Assembly (NCBI RefSeq): GCF_009865215.1
Contig: NZ_WWJX01000770.1
Location: 1-57,724 of the forward strand
Length of the DNA stretch: 57,724 bases
Reading direction: 5' to 3'
Source of the DNA: Streptomyces sp. SID3343
Lineage (GTDB): Bacteria > Actinomycetota > Actinomycetes > Streptomycetales > Streptomycetaceae
Part shown: piece by piece, positions 8,749-20,086 of the stretch
How the letters are laid out: the number at the start of each line of letters is the position of its first letter
Numbering within the stretch: the first letter of the stretch is position 1
The notes under the pieces: generated by a model
What the model saw: the letters and a program-made list of their open reading frames with translations, nothing else
The model's database searches: none
What the model was told of the DNA's origin: nothing
Position numbers and translations under genes: made by a program

Positions 8749-9999
8749 TCACCGACGGGCGCCGGCGGCCTGTACCTCGGGTGCGCGTTCGACCGAGAAC
8801 GGGGTCGTCTCGCTCATCACCATCGCCATCGCACCGAGCACCTCGGCCCGCTCGCCGAGGGAGCCGGTGACGACGGTCAACCGGCGTGACGCGCTCGGGA
8901 TCGCGTAGCGCCCGACCGACTCGACGATCGGCGCGATCAGCAGGTCGCCGGCGCCTGCGAGGTCGCCGCCGAGGATGATCCGCTGCGGATTGAGCAGGTT
9001 CGTCAGGCTTGCGACGCCCACTCCGACATGCCGTCCGGCGTCCGCGACCACTCGCCGGCAACCGGCGTCGCCGGCCCTGGCGAGCTCGATCATCCGCTGG
9101 ATGGTGAGGTCGGGGCCGTGGCTGGCGCGCAGGAGGTCGAGCAGGTATGAGGCGTTGGTGAAGGTCTCCAGACAGCCGCGGTTGCCGCAGCGACACACCG
9201 GACCCGACTCGTCCAGTGTTATGTGACCGATCTCGCCTGCGGTGCCGCCGGGACCGCGGTACAGCCGGCCGCCGATCACCAGGCCCGCGCCGACGCCGCC
9301 GGAGACCTTGAGGTAGGCCATCTCGCTGCACCCCAGCCCGGCGCCCCACACGAGTTCGCCGAGCGCGCCGAGGTTGGCGTCGTTGTCGACGAGGACCGGG
9401 AGGCCGAGGCGTTTCTGCATGGCCTCGCGGGGGTGGCACCCCACCCAGCCGGGCAGGATCGTGGTCGAGCCGAGCGCGCCGGTGTCGATGTCGATCGGGC
9501 CGGGGACGCCGAGGCCGACGCCGGTGACCTCACTGCGCATCACGTCGGCCTGCTCCAAGAGGGTGCCCAGCAGCCGGTCGGCGAGCGCGAAGCCCTCGTC
9601 GGCGGAGGAGTCGACGTCGATGGGGACGTGCTCCTCGGCGAGTACGCGATGGGCGAAGTCGCCGATCGCCACCCTCAGGTGCCGGTGGCCGAAGTCGATA
9701 CCCACGACGACGCCGGAGGCGCGGCTCAGCGAGACGTTGCGAGCGCGCCTGCCGCCGGAGGAGGTGGGGGTCACCTCGACCATGTCGAGGGCCTTCAACT
9801 CCCGCACGATGTTCGACACCGTCGCTGCGGACAGGCCGCTGCTTCTGGCGATCTCCGCCTGGGTGAGCGCTCCCGCCATGCGAACCACGTGCAGGACGCG
9901 ATCGAGGTTCGCGCGATGCAGCGAGGACTGCGACCCCGACGACTGTGACCCCGGCGACCGGTCCTCCTGAAAACGGGACCCTGTCATGCCGTCGGACAT
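8749..9999 (-). CDS. ROK family transcriptional regulator (Rok7B7-like)
   Basis: 416 residues. An N-terminal winged helix-turn-helix (about 28-85, with [20 protein letters not shown]) is followed by a ROK sugar-kinase-like domain. The latter has [18 protein letters not shown] and the zinc motif [10 protein letters not shown], so it probably binds a sugar or sugar phosphate rather than phosphorylating it. ATG 9999 has GAGGGG eight bases upstream. From memory the sequence resembles Streptomyces Rok7B7, a pleiotropic regulator of carbon use and development that also lies near a dxs gene. Orthology was not tested. Confidence 0.88.
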   Translation of the reverse strand: MSDGMTGSRFQEDRSPGSQSSGSQSSLHRANLDRVLHVVRMAGALTQAEIARSSGLSAATVSNIVRELKALDMVEVTPTSSGGRRARNVSLSRASGVVVGIDFGHRHLRVAIGDFAHRVLAEEHVPIDVDSSADEGFALADRLLGTLLEQADVMRSEVTGVGLGVPGPIDIDTGALGSTTILPGWVGCHPREAMQKRLGLPVLVDNDANLGALGELVWGAGLGCSEMAYLKVSGGVGAGLVIGGRLYRGPGGTAGEIGHITLDESGPVCRCGNRGCLETFTNASYLLDLLRASHGPDLTIQRMIELARAGDAGCRRVVADAGRHVGVGVASLTNLLNPQRIILGGDLAGAGDLLIAPIVESVGRYAIPSASRRLTVVTGSLGERAEVLGAMAMVMSETTPFSVERAPEVQAAGARR

Positions 10000-10264
10000 C
10001 TGCGATCCCCTCGCCCCGGTGAAGCCGACCCACTTGATGTGTGCAAGTCCTGAACTCTATTGCGCCCTTCACTCGCACAGAAGAGTCAAACCTGAACACA
10101 GGCGTCACGATCGGGCTTCTATTGACCCTCCCGCGTACACATGCTGCATGGAACGTTACAAACCCCCCTTCCGTCGCGGTCCGGCAGCCCACAAGGCTCG
10201 CCGGCGAGCGAGCCGCCGCGTGCGCCCGCAGGCGCTTCCCCGCCCCTCGCGGGCATGACCCACG

Positions 10265-10305
10265 GCCCCGCCGGCGCCCGACACCGCACGGAGCACCGGC
10301 GGGGC
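10265..10305 (-). terminator. Stem-loop downstream of the 10354-10821 gene
   Basis: Perfect 10-base arms GCCCCGCCGG (10265-10274) and CCGGCGGGGC (10296-10305), extendable outward, with a 21-base loop. It lies about 50 bases past the stop of the minus-strand gene. There is no U-tract. The rest of the gap back to 10000 shows nothing else I can name. Confidence 0.5.
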
Positions 10306-10353
10306 ACCGGTGGGACGCGGAGCGTGGGCTTCGCGCGTCGTCGTGGTGACGGC

Positions 10354-10821
10354 CTACAACTGGGGTTCCCAGCGTTCGCCGGCGAGGGCCTCCTCCACGA
10401 GGAGGACCGCGCGCTCGGTGGCCGCGGCACGCGAGCCCTCGTACTCGTACATGCGCAGCGCCGCCTCCAGTACGTGCACCGGCACCGCGTCCTTGAGGTC
10501 GACGCGCGCCGTGCCGTACCCGTGGCGCGCGGCCGCGAGCGCGGCGCCGACGTGTTGGCGGGCCATCCGGGCCAGGACGACCGGGTATTTGCGGAGTACT
10601 TCATGGCTTCGATACCCGGGAGGGCACAGGTCGTACAACCAGACGACGGCCGTGTGCTCCCAGTCCGGTACCCCGGGTGGCCGAACACCTCGCGGCCAGC
10701 CAGGTGGGGCGAAGCCGTCCTTCCCGCGTGGCTTCGCGTCCCCCGCTCCCCCGGCCGGTGTACGTGTGAAACGGCCCGGCTGCTCCCATGCCGGGGTGTC
10801 TCGATCGCCATTGCCGTACAT
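10354..10821 (-). CDS. Conserved hypothetical protein
   Basis: 155 residues from ATG 10821; the frame is open to GTG 10908. Soluble, no signal peptide. The N-terminal third is rich in Pro and Gly (segments PGRFTRTPAGG and GFAPPGWPRGVRPPGVPDWE). The remainder is helical and ends in a region rich in Ala and Glu. I recall similar proteins in Streptomyces but no function. It diverges from the asparaginase gene across a 130-base gap. Its real start is uncertain because neither candidate has a convincing ribosome-binding site. Confidence 0.7.
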   Translation of the reverse strand: MYGNGDRDTPAWEQPGRFTRTPAGGAGDAKPRGKDGFAPPGWPRGVRPPGVPDWEHTAVVWLYDLCPPGYRSHEVLRKYPVVLARMARQHVGAALAAARHGYGTARVDLKDAVPVHVLEAALRMYEYEGSRAAATERAVLLVEEALAGERWEPQL

Positions 10822-10954
10822 ATGTTCGATTATGCGCGGTGGTTGGCCGGAAATGAACTGTGGATCATGGAGGGGACGCCACCCGCAACAGCGTTCGATC
10901 CGATTCACTTCGCTTCCGTCCGCCTCCCCCTTGCCTCCCCCCTCAGGAGAACCC

Positions 10955-11953
10955 GTGAATCACGTTGCTTCCCCCGGCCACGAGGCCGCGTTCGCTCACA
11001 TACCGCTGGTCGGCGTGTGGCGCAACGGCTTCCTGGAGTCGGTACACCACGGCACGGCCGTGCTCACCGGCACCGATGGCACCGTGGTCGAGGGGCACGG
11101 CGCGGTCGACGCGGCGATGTTCCCGCGCTCGGCCAACAAGCCGTTCCAGGGCCTCGCGATGGTGCGCAACGGGCTCGACCTGGACGGCGAGTTGCTCGCC
11201 CTCGCCTGCGCGAGCCACTCCGGCGAGGCATTTCACCTCGACGGCACGCGCCAAATCCTGGCCCGTGCGGGGCTGACCGAGGACGCGCTGCGCTGCGTGG
11301 CGGACCTGCCTCTCGGCGTCCCACAGCGCGACGCCTGGTTGGCCACCGGCAAGGGTCCCGAGCGGATCGCCATGAACTGTTCGGGCAAGCACGCCGCGAT
11401 GCTGCTCACCTGCGTACACAACGGCTGGTCGACCGAGGACTACCTCGATCAGGGCCACCCGCTCCAAGGGGCCGTACGCAAGGCCGTCGAGGACGTTGCC
11501 GGCGAACCGGTCGCGGCCGTCGGCGTCGACGGGTGCGGCGCTCCCCTGTTCGCGATCTCACTCGCGGGCCTCGCGAGGTCGTACGGTCGCTTCGCGGGGG
11601 CGCCCGCAGGCACCCCCGAACGGCGTATCGCGGACGCCATGCGCGCGCACCCGCAGTGGGTCGCGGGCACCGGTCGCGACGTCACCGACCTCATGCGGGC
11701 GATACCGGGGCTGCTCGCCAAGGACGGCGCGGAAGCGGTGTACGCGGTGGGGCTGCCCGACGGGCGCGGCGCCGCGGTCAAGATCGCCGACGGTGGCGGA
11801 CGGGCGCACATCGTCGCGATCGCGGCGCTGCTGTGGCGGATGGGCGCCGACGAGGACGCGCTCGCACCGTTCGCGCACGCACCCGTGTACGGCGCGGGCG
11901 ACGTAGTCGGCGCCGTTCGCGCGTTCCCTCTTTTGGGTGAACCGACGGTCTAA
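10955..11953 (+). CDS. Asparaginase (Asparaginase_II family)
   Basis: A 332-residue cytosolic protein of the actinobacterial and rhizobial asparaginase family (Pfam Asparaginase_II), unrelated in fold to E. coli AnsA/B. Recognisable segments are PRSANKPFQ, the LACASHSGE strand, MNCSGKHAAML and GVDGCGAPLFA; the Ser, Lys and Cys in the latter two are those conserved in the family. It should hydrolyse L-asparagine to aspartate and ammonia. GTG 10955 with AGGAGA five bases upstream fits the family N-terminus. The open frame extends much further 5' but without homology. A perfect hairpin follows 38 bases after the stop. Confidence 0.88.
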   Translation: MNHVASPGHEAAFAHIPLVGVWRNGFLESVHHGTAVLTGTDGTVVEGHGAVDAAMFPRSANKPFQGLAMVRNGLDLDGELLALACASHSGEAFHLDGTRQILARAGLTEDALRCVADLPLGVPQRDAWLATGKGPERIAMNCSGKHAAMLLTCVHNGWSTEDYLDQGHPLQGAVRKAVEDVAGEPVAAVGVDGCGAPLFAISLAGLARSYGRFAGAPAGTPERRIADAMRAHPQWVAGTGRDVTDLMRAIPGLLAKDGAEAVYAVGLPDGRGAAVKIADGGGRAHIVAIAALLWRMGADEDALAPFAHAPVYGAGDVVGAVRAFPLLGEPTV

Positions 11954-11991
11954 CCCTGTCGACGCGACCGCATGCGGCGCAAAACTGACGA

Positions 11992-12021
11992 TGCGGCCGG
12001 TTGGGAAACCAACCGGCCGCA
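11992..12021. terminator. Bidirectional hairpin between asparaginase and aconitase genes
   Basis: Perfect 13-base arms TGCGGCCGGTTGG (11992-12004) and CCAACCGGCCGCA (12009-12021) around the tetraloop GAAA, lying between two convergent genes. A mixed pyrimidine tail, CCAATTCTTC, follows on the plus strand. Confidence 0.75.
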
Positions 12022-12100
12022 CCAATTCTTCAGATGTGACTACGTGTCAGCCTGGGGGGCGAATCCGACCCCGCAGGCCGGACTCACTCCCCCGACCGGC

Positions 12101-12118
12101 GACCCGGTCGCGACCGGG

Positions 12119-12120
<2 letters not shown>
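12101..12120 (-). terminator. 20-bp palindrome overlapping the aconitase stop codon
   Basis: GACCCGGTCG followed directly by CGACCGGGTC forms a perfect palindrome. The aconitase stop codon occupies 12119-12121, so the stem starts at the last codon. Together with the hairpin at 11992-12021 it gives the aconitase transcript two successive stem-loops. Confidence 0.5.
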
Positions 12121-14839
<2,719 letters not shown>

Positions 14840-14952
14840 GACGGTCTCCCTTGATCTTGTGCGTTTCTCCCGCATCCTGCCGACACCTGCTCGGCGTACG
14901 CCAAGCAAGGTGACCCTAAGTAGGGGATGCCGGGGTCTGCGCCCCGCAGATA

Positions 14953-14966
14953 TCTTGATGTCAAGA
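14953..14966. promoter_or_regulatory. Palindrome TCTTGA-TG-TCAAGA upstream of acnA
   Basis: A perfect 6-2-6 inverted repeat about 115 bases before the acnA start, in the only A/T-rich part of the region, followed by the direct repeat TCTAGTCTAG. I recall similar CTTGAnnTCAAG sites before other TCA-cycle genes in actinomycetes, which would suggest a shared regulator; this is unverified. The stretch 14990-15360, up to the next gene, is GC-rich with no feature I can name. Confidence 0.45.
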
Positions 14967-15378
14967 CAAGTCTAGTCTAGGCCCCGAGTCACCCGTGCGG
15001 GTACCCGCCACGCGCGCGTCGACCCGTCGCCGAGGATTCCCTCCGGGCCCCCCGGCGAGCGCAGCCCCTGCAAGCGCCCCCTCAGGGTCCCCCTCGCGAC
15101 CGCCGACGAGTCCACCCGCCGAAGCCGCCCGCAAGCACCTCGGGCGAAAGAGTCTGGCGAGCCGCGGTCTTCGCAGGTGGTGCGGGCGGGCGGCCCTTGC
15201 GGGTGATTCGTCCGGCGCCCTCGCCGGCGACCCTTGGGCAATGCCCTGGGAAATCCTGCGCGTGATCTTCTCCCACGCGCACGCGTGCGCCCCTACCATG
15301 CGGGGCAGCGAATCCGGTGGGACCGCGCATCGCGTGTGACAGCGCATCGTGTCGGGTGGCGACGAGGGGGATGACGCC

Positions 15379-16404
15379 ATGAGGCGGATCAGGATCGGCG
15401 TGTTGGGCGCGGCTCGGATCGCACCACTCGCACTGGTCAAGCCCGCGCGGATGATCCCGGAGGTACAGGTCGCCGCCATCGCCACACGCGACCCTGCCAA
15501 GGCCGACACGTTCGCGCGGCGCCAGGGCATCCCCCGCGTGCACACCACCTATGACGCACTGATCGCCGACCCGGAACTGGACGCGGTGTACATCCCGCTG
15601 CCCAACGGGCTGCACGCGCAGTGGACCATCCGCGCCCTGGAGGCCGGCAAGCACGTCCTGTGCGAAAAGCCGCTGGCCGCCAACGAGCTCGAGGCGCAGG
15701 AGATCGCGGACCGCGCCCAGCGCTCAGGCCTGGTCGTGATGGAGGCCTTCCACTACCGCTATCACCCGCTCGCCAAGCGCATGCGCGAGATCCTGGACGA
15801 CGGCGAACTGGGCGAGATCCGGCGGATCACGACGTCGATGTGCTTCCCGCTGCCGCTGCTCGGCGACATTCGCTACCGCTTCGACCTCGCGGGCGGGTCG
15901 TTGATGGACGGCGGCTGCTACGCCGTGCACGCGATGCGGCTGCTCGCCGGCGACGACACGGCGGAGCCGATCGAGGTGCTCGACGCAAAAGCGCTGACCG
16001 TGCCCAAGGACCGGCGCATCGACCGCGCGATGACCGCCCGCCTGCGACTGCCGGGCGATGCGGTCGGCGTCGTCCACTCGTCGATGCTCTCGCGCCGGAT
16101 CCTGGACATGCACGCACATGTGGTGGGCGAGTACGGGGAGATGCGCGTCCTCAACTACGTCATGCCGCACATGCCCCACCGGTTCAGCGTCGTCGTCGGC
16201 GGACGCAGGCGACGCGAACACCTGGGGCAGGCCGCGAAGACGCCGACGTATCGCCTGCAGTTGCAGGCGTTCGCGGACGCGATCCGCTCCGGGGAGCCGC
16301 CGCTCACCCCCGCTTCGGACGCGGTGCCAACGCTGCGGATCATGGACGCGATCTATCGTGCGGCGGGACTTCCGCTGCGTGGGCAGACGCCGGCGGCGCG
16401 GTGA
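15379..16404 (+). CDS. Gfo/Idh/MocA family oxidoreductase
   Basis: A 341-residue NAD(P)-dependent dehydrogenase. The N-terminal Rossmann fold begins IGVLGAARIAPLALVKPAR, a variant lacking the classic GxGxxG, as is common in trans-1,2-dihydrobenzene-1,2-diol dehydrogenase-like members. The CEKPLAAN motif (about 96-103) supplies the conserved Lys, and MEAFHYRYHPL follows. The C-terminal domain is an alpha/beta dimerisation sheet. Start at ATG 15379 behind GAGGGGG; the frame is open to 15349. The substrate is probably a sugar or inositol derivative but is not evident. Monocistronic; the PH-domain gene converges on it. Confidence 0.88.
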   Translation: MRRIRIGVLGAARIAPLALVKPARMIPEVQVAAIATRDPAKADTFARRQGIPRVHTTYDALIADPELDAVYIPLPNGLHAQWTIRALEAGKHVLCEKPLAANELEAQEIADRAQRSGLVVMEAFHYRYHPLAKRMREILDDGELGEIRRITTSMCFPLPLLGDIRYRFDLAGGSLMDGGCYAVHAMRLLAGDDTAEPIEVLDAKALTVPKDRRIDRAMTARLRLPGDAVGVVHSSMLSRRILDMHAHVVGEYGEMRVLNYVMPHMPHRFSVVVGGRRRREHLGQAAKTPTYRLQLQAFADAIRSGEPPLTPASDAVPTLRIMDAIYRAAGLPLRGQTPAAR

Positions 16405-16435
16405 CCGCGAGCCCACTTCGGGGCGATTGTGCAGG

Positions 16436-16801
16436 TCAGCGGGTGATGTAGTGCAGGATGACGTCGTGCACGTGGCGACCCTTGTCCTCACTGCGGAACT
16501 CGACGCTGTAGGTCTGCGTGCCGACGTGGATGGCTATTTCGCTCGACGACAGATACGAGCCGGTGAAGGACTTGTTCGAGACCATGCTGACGCTGCTGAT
16601 CTTCGAATAGGGCAGGCTCGTGATCGCGACCTTCTTGCCCACGAAGCTGTTGTCCTGGATGATCGCGCGCCGGTCGGTGAGGCCGATGAACCCGGTGCCG
16701 ACACCCTTCGCGTCGTAGACGGCGAGGAGTTGCTCACCCTGCAGCAGACCACTTTGGATCTTCTCCAGCTGCTCGCGCTTGTCGAAGACGACGTCGCTCA
16801 T
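16436..16801 (-). CDS. Bacterial PH-domain protein
   Basis: A 121-residue soluble protein whose length corresponds to one pleckstrin-homology-like beta barrel. It has the alternating pattern seen in YokE/bPH proteins: GEQLLAVYDAKG, FIGLTDRRAIIQD and the strand LPYSKISSVSM. The LTDRR turn is typical of the family. Function is unknown; such domains often bind proteins or membranes. ATG start behind GAGGAGG. It lies 68 bases downstream of the cysteine-synthase-like gene on the same strand and may be co-transcribed with it. Confidence 0.8.
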   Translation of the reverse strand: MSDVVFDKREQLEKIQSGLLQGEQLLAVYDAKGVGTGFIGLTDRRAIIQDNSFVGKKVAITSLPYSKISSVSMVSNKSFTGSYLSSSEIAIHVGTQTYSVEFRSEDKGRHVHDVILHYITR

Positions 16802-16869
16802 CCCGTGCTCCTCCTCGTTGGGCCACTCGGCCTGGATCCGATCTCCCCGACCACCCTACGGCCGCCCGA

Positions 16870-17970
16870 TCAGCGCCATTCGCTGGTCGAGTGGAAGTGG
16901 CGCAGAGTCGCCTCGTACGGAGCAACGTCCATGCCTTGGCGCGCGAGCCACTCGTCCGAGTAATAGGAATGCGCGTAGCGCTCGCCGCCGTCGCACAACA
17001 GCGTCACCACCGAACCGGTGCGGCCCTCGGCGCGCATCTCGGCGACCAGGCGCAGAGCGCCCCACAGATTGGTACCGGTCGAGCCGCCGGCCTTGTGCCC
17101 GGTCAGACGGTGCAGGTCGCGCATCGCCGCGACGGACGCGGCGTCGGGGACCTTGATCATCCGGTCGACGATGTCCGGCATGAAGCTGGCCTCGACCCGG
17201 GGCCGGCCGATGCCCTCGATACGCGACGAACACGCCTGCGTGTAGGACGCGTCGCGGGTGCGCCAACCTTCGAAGAAGGCGGAGTTCTCGGGGTCGACGA
17301 CACAGATCTTGGAGTGGTGGCCCTGGTAGCGCACGTAGCGGCCCATGGTCGCGCTGGTGCCGCCGGTGCCCGCGCCGACCACGAGCCACGTGGGGATCGG
17401 ATGGCGCTCCAGGGCCATCTGCTCGAACACCGACTCGGCGATGTTGTTGTTGCCACGCCAGTCGGTCGCGCGCTCGGCGTAGGTGAACTGGTCCATGAAG
17501 TGGCCGCCGGTCTGCGCCGCGAGAGAGCGTGAGACGTCATACACGGTGGACGGGTCGTCGACGAGGTGACATCGGCCGCCGTGGAACTCGATCAGTTCGA
17601 TCTTCTCGGGGCTGGTCGTACCCGGGATCACCGCGACGAACGGCAGGCCGAGCTGCTTGGCGAAGTACGCCTCGGAGACGGCCGTCGACCCCGACGACGC
17701 CTCGATCACGGTGGCGCCCTCCTCGATCCACCCGTTGCACAGGGCGTACAGGAAGAGGGAGCGCGCGAGTCGGTGCTTGAGCGAGCCGGTCGGGTGGGTG
17801 GACTCGTCCTTGAGGTAGAGATCGACGCCCCATTCGGTGGGCAGCGGATATGCGAGCAGGTGCGTGTCCGCGGAGCGGTTCGCGTCGGCGTTGACCTTGC
17901 GGATGGCTTCGTCGACCCAAGCCCGCTTCTTCGCGCTGAAGCGGTCCACATCGTTGGTATCCGGCGTCAC
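16870..17970 (-). CDS. PLP-dependent cysteine synthase-like enzyme
   Basis: 366 residues, fold-type II pyridoxal-phosphate enzyme. The Schiff-base Lys lies in [10 protein letters not shown] (about 67), the Asn-loop equivalent is [12 protein letters not shown], and the glycine-rich phosphate loop is [14 protein letters not shown]. It resembles the mycobacterial Rv3684 group, annotated as cysteine synthase-like, rather than CysK or CysM. Its true substrate could be another beta-substituted amino acid. Start at GTG 17970 behind AGGGGAG; the frame runs open to 18348 without homology. It diverges from the sigma factor gene across 240 bases that presumably hold both promoters. Confidence 0.88.
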   Translation of the reverse strand: MTPDTNDVDRFSAKKRAWVDEAIRKVNADANRSADTHLLAYPLPTEWGVDLYLKDESTHPTGSLKHRLARSLFLYALCNGWIEEGATVIEASSGSTAVSEAYFAKQLGLPFVAVIPGTTSPEKIELIEFHGGRCHLVDDPSTVYDVSRSLAAQTGGHFMDQFTYAERATDWRGNNNIAESVFEQMALERHPIPTWLVVGAGTGGTSATMGRYVRYQGHHSKICVVDPENSAFFEGWRTRDASYTQACSSRIEGIGRPRVEASFMPDIVDRMIKVPDAASVAAMRDLHRLTGHKAGGSTGTNLWGALRLVAEMRAEGRTGSVVTLLCDGGERYAHSYYSDEWLARQGMDVAPYEATLRHFHSTSEWR

Positions 17971-18211
17971 GTCGGCTCCCCTGGCTCGTTCGTTCCCCCG
18001 CGTCCGGGTCCCGGCCGTACAAGGGCTGCGGAATCGATGGTGATCGATCGTGGCCCAGGCTACGGGCCGACTCGCAGGCCCTGTCCGCAACCCCTCGGAT
18101 GGGCTACGAGCTGGACTTTCGTATTGTCCGAGGAATTGTGTGACGTGCCGGGGGGGCCGCCGCGTCAATGGGGTGGGTACGCGCAAGGGCGCGTAGGGAC
18201 GAGGAGGGCCT

Positions 18212-18721
18212 ATGGCGGGCTTCGATGCTGAGCCGGCCGATTTCCTGGACTTCGCCAACGCGTGCAGCGGTCGGCTGTTCCGGACCGCATGGCTGCTGTG
18301 CGGCGATTGGCATCTGGCCGAAGACCTCGTACAGACGACGTTGGGCAAGCTGTATCGGGCTTGGAAGCGGGTGAGCCGAGCGGACAGCCCGGAGGCTTAC
18401 GCGCGCACCGTCCTGACCCGGACGTACCTCTCCCATCGTCGGCGCATGAGCAGCTCGGAACAGCCCTATGCGGCGCTGCCCGAGGGGTCGGGGCACGAGG
18501 TCGACCAGGCGTTGCGGGTGACCCTGCTCCGGGGTCTGGCCGAGCTTGCGCCCAAAGACCGCGCCGTACTGGTGCTGCGGTACTGGGAGGACTTGAGCGT
18601 CGAGGAGACGGCGCGTCAGATGGGGGTGTCCGAGGGGGCGGTGCGAAGTCGGTCGATGCGGGCGCTGGAGAAGTTGCGGCAGGCGCTCGGGAGCGATGTG
18701 GCTTGGCTCTCTGTCGCGTGA
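18212..18721 (+). CDS. SigE-family (ECF-like) RNA polymerase sigma factor
   Basis: A 169-residue group IV sigma factor of the actinobacterial SigE/SigM-like family. Region 2 is at about 15-80 ([22 protein letters not shown]). Region 4 is at about 110-160, with [19 protein letters not shown] and [13 protein letters not shown] forming the helix-turn-helix that reads the -35 element. ATG behind GAGGAGG. It is followed after 89 bases by a single-pass membrane protein on the same strand, the usual arrangement for a sigma factor and an envelope-located partner. Confidence 0.9.
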   Translation: MAGFDAEPADFLDFANACSGRLFRTAWLLCGDWHLAEDLVQTTLGKLYRAWKRVSRADSPEAYARTVLTRTYLSHRRRMSSSEQPYAALPEGSGHEVDQALRVTLLRGLAELAPKDRAVLVLRYWEDLSVEETARQMGVSEGAVRSRSMRALEKLRQALGSDVAWLSVA

Positions 18722-18810
18722 GAGGTCGCTGAGTGCACCGCCGGCACGGCCGTACGGCTGGTGAGCAGTACGACCTGTGTTCCAACGGATGTCGAGGAGA
18801 CAGTAGGTCT

Positions 18811-19824
18811 ATGGGGTCTGACGAGAAGGAACTGGCGACCGCAATGCGGACGTCGGCGTCGGGGCTGGTCCCCCCGACGGGATTGGTGGCGGGTGGTATC
18901 GCGCGCGGCCGACGCATGAAACTGGTGCGCCGCATCCAGGTGGGCACATCCGCCGCGGCGGTATTGGCCGTCGCGGGAACGACACTCGCCCTGGTGTCGG
19001 GCACGAACGACGAGGGTGGCCGACAGCAGGCGGCCGGGCCGGCGAGCTCGACTTCCGTAAGCGCGACGCCCGTTCCGCCGACCAGGACTCCCAAGTCGCA
19101 GCCGACGCTGCCCGTGCCTGCGGGCATGGCCGTGGCGTCCCCGCAGTTTCTGCTGCAGGCGCTCTTGCCCAAGCTGCCGGCCGCTGTCGTGGGCCAGGCC
19201 ACCACGGGGGTGGGGGTCACGGGTGGGGACACGTCGAACGTTCGGGACGGCGCGATGTACAGCGCGGGTTCACATGTGGAGTTGATGATCGAGGACGCCA
19301 AGGGGCCGACACTGCTGTCGGTGTCGGTCGGCTTGGACCCACACAATCCGAATTCCATTGTTTGCCCTCCGGTGGAGGGCACCAACGCCTCCTGCAGCGA
19401 CTCGGTGCTGGCCGACGGGTCGCGGTTGCTCGTGAACAAGAACTGGGTCTATCCCGCGTCGGCGAACACGCCGGAGAACATCGCCGACGACAAGTGGGGC
19501 CCCAACGGCAGGGGCCCCAAGGAGTGGTCGGCGCACGTCGTGCGGCCCGACGGGGTCCAGATCATCGTCGACGAGATCGCATCGCGCGAGGAGAAGGGCG
19601 AACCTGCCCGGGACACTCCGCTGTTGCGGACAGAGCAGTTGCAAGCAATCGCGACCGATCCGGGATTCCTGCTGTGGGTGGCTCCGAGTGAGAATGCGAC
19701 GGCTGCGGCTCGCTTCCCGAAGATGCAGGTGAGCGAGCCGCTGAGCAGCAGGATGTACCCCACGTCCAAGGCCCTGCCCGACCGGTCCGCAAATTCCCCG
19801 AGCTCCGTTCGAAGCCCCGGTTAA
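18811..19824 (+). CDS. Single-pass membrane protein linked to the sigma factor
   Basis: 337 residues. Residues 1-38 form a short basic cytoplasmic segment, about 39-60 one hydrophobic helix (VGTSAAAVLAVAGTTLALVS), then a Ser/Pro/Thr-rich stalk and an extracytoplasmic domain of unknown fold containing paired Cys (PPVEG...CSDS). ATG 18811 with GAGGAGA; the frame extends to 18733. It could be an anti-sigma factor or an envelope sensor. It lacks a recognisable zinc-binding anti-sigma domain (no H-x3-C-x2-C), so the role is inferred from position only. Confidence 0.75.
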   Translation: MGSDEKELATAMRTSASGLVPPTGLVAGGIARGRRMKLVRRIQVGTSAAAVLAVAGTTLALVSGTNDEGGRQQAAGPASSTSVSATPVPPTRTPKSQPTLPVPAGMAVASPQFLLQALLPKLPAAVVGQATTGVGVTGGDTSNVRDGAMYSAGSHVELMIEDAKGPTLLSVSVGLDPHNPNSIVCPPVEGTNASCSDSVLADGSRLLVNKNWVYPASANTPENIADDKWGPNGRGPKEWSAHVVRPDGVQIIVDEIASREEKGEPARDTPLLRTEQLQAIATDPGFLLWVAPSENATAAARFPKMQVSEPLSSRMYPTSKALPDRSANSPSSVRSPG

Positions 19825-20086
19825 CCCGGGTCGACACCTTTGACGTCGAGGTCGACGTCCTCGGGGTCGGTGGCCGAGGGGAACCGACCCCGACTCTTCG
19901 GGCCGATAATCTCCGGCGCCCGCTCGGTATGACTTTGCGTCAGCCGGGCAGGCGCCGGGTGTCGAGTCCCCGGGCGCCTCTGACTCCCCCCTCACGCTCC
20001 GGGGGCTCGATGCCGTCCGCGCCTGCCTTCTGGGATCCTGATGTGGGGGGTCCTGCCGACCCCGAATCTCGAGGGAGGCGGTCGCA

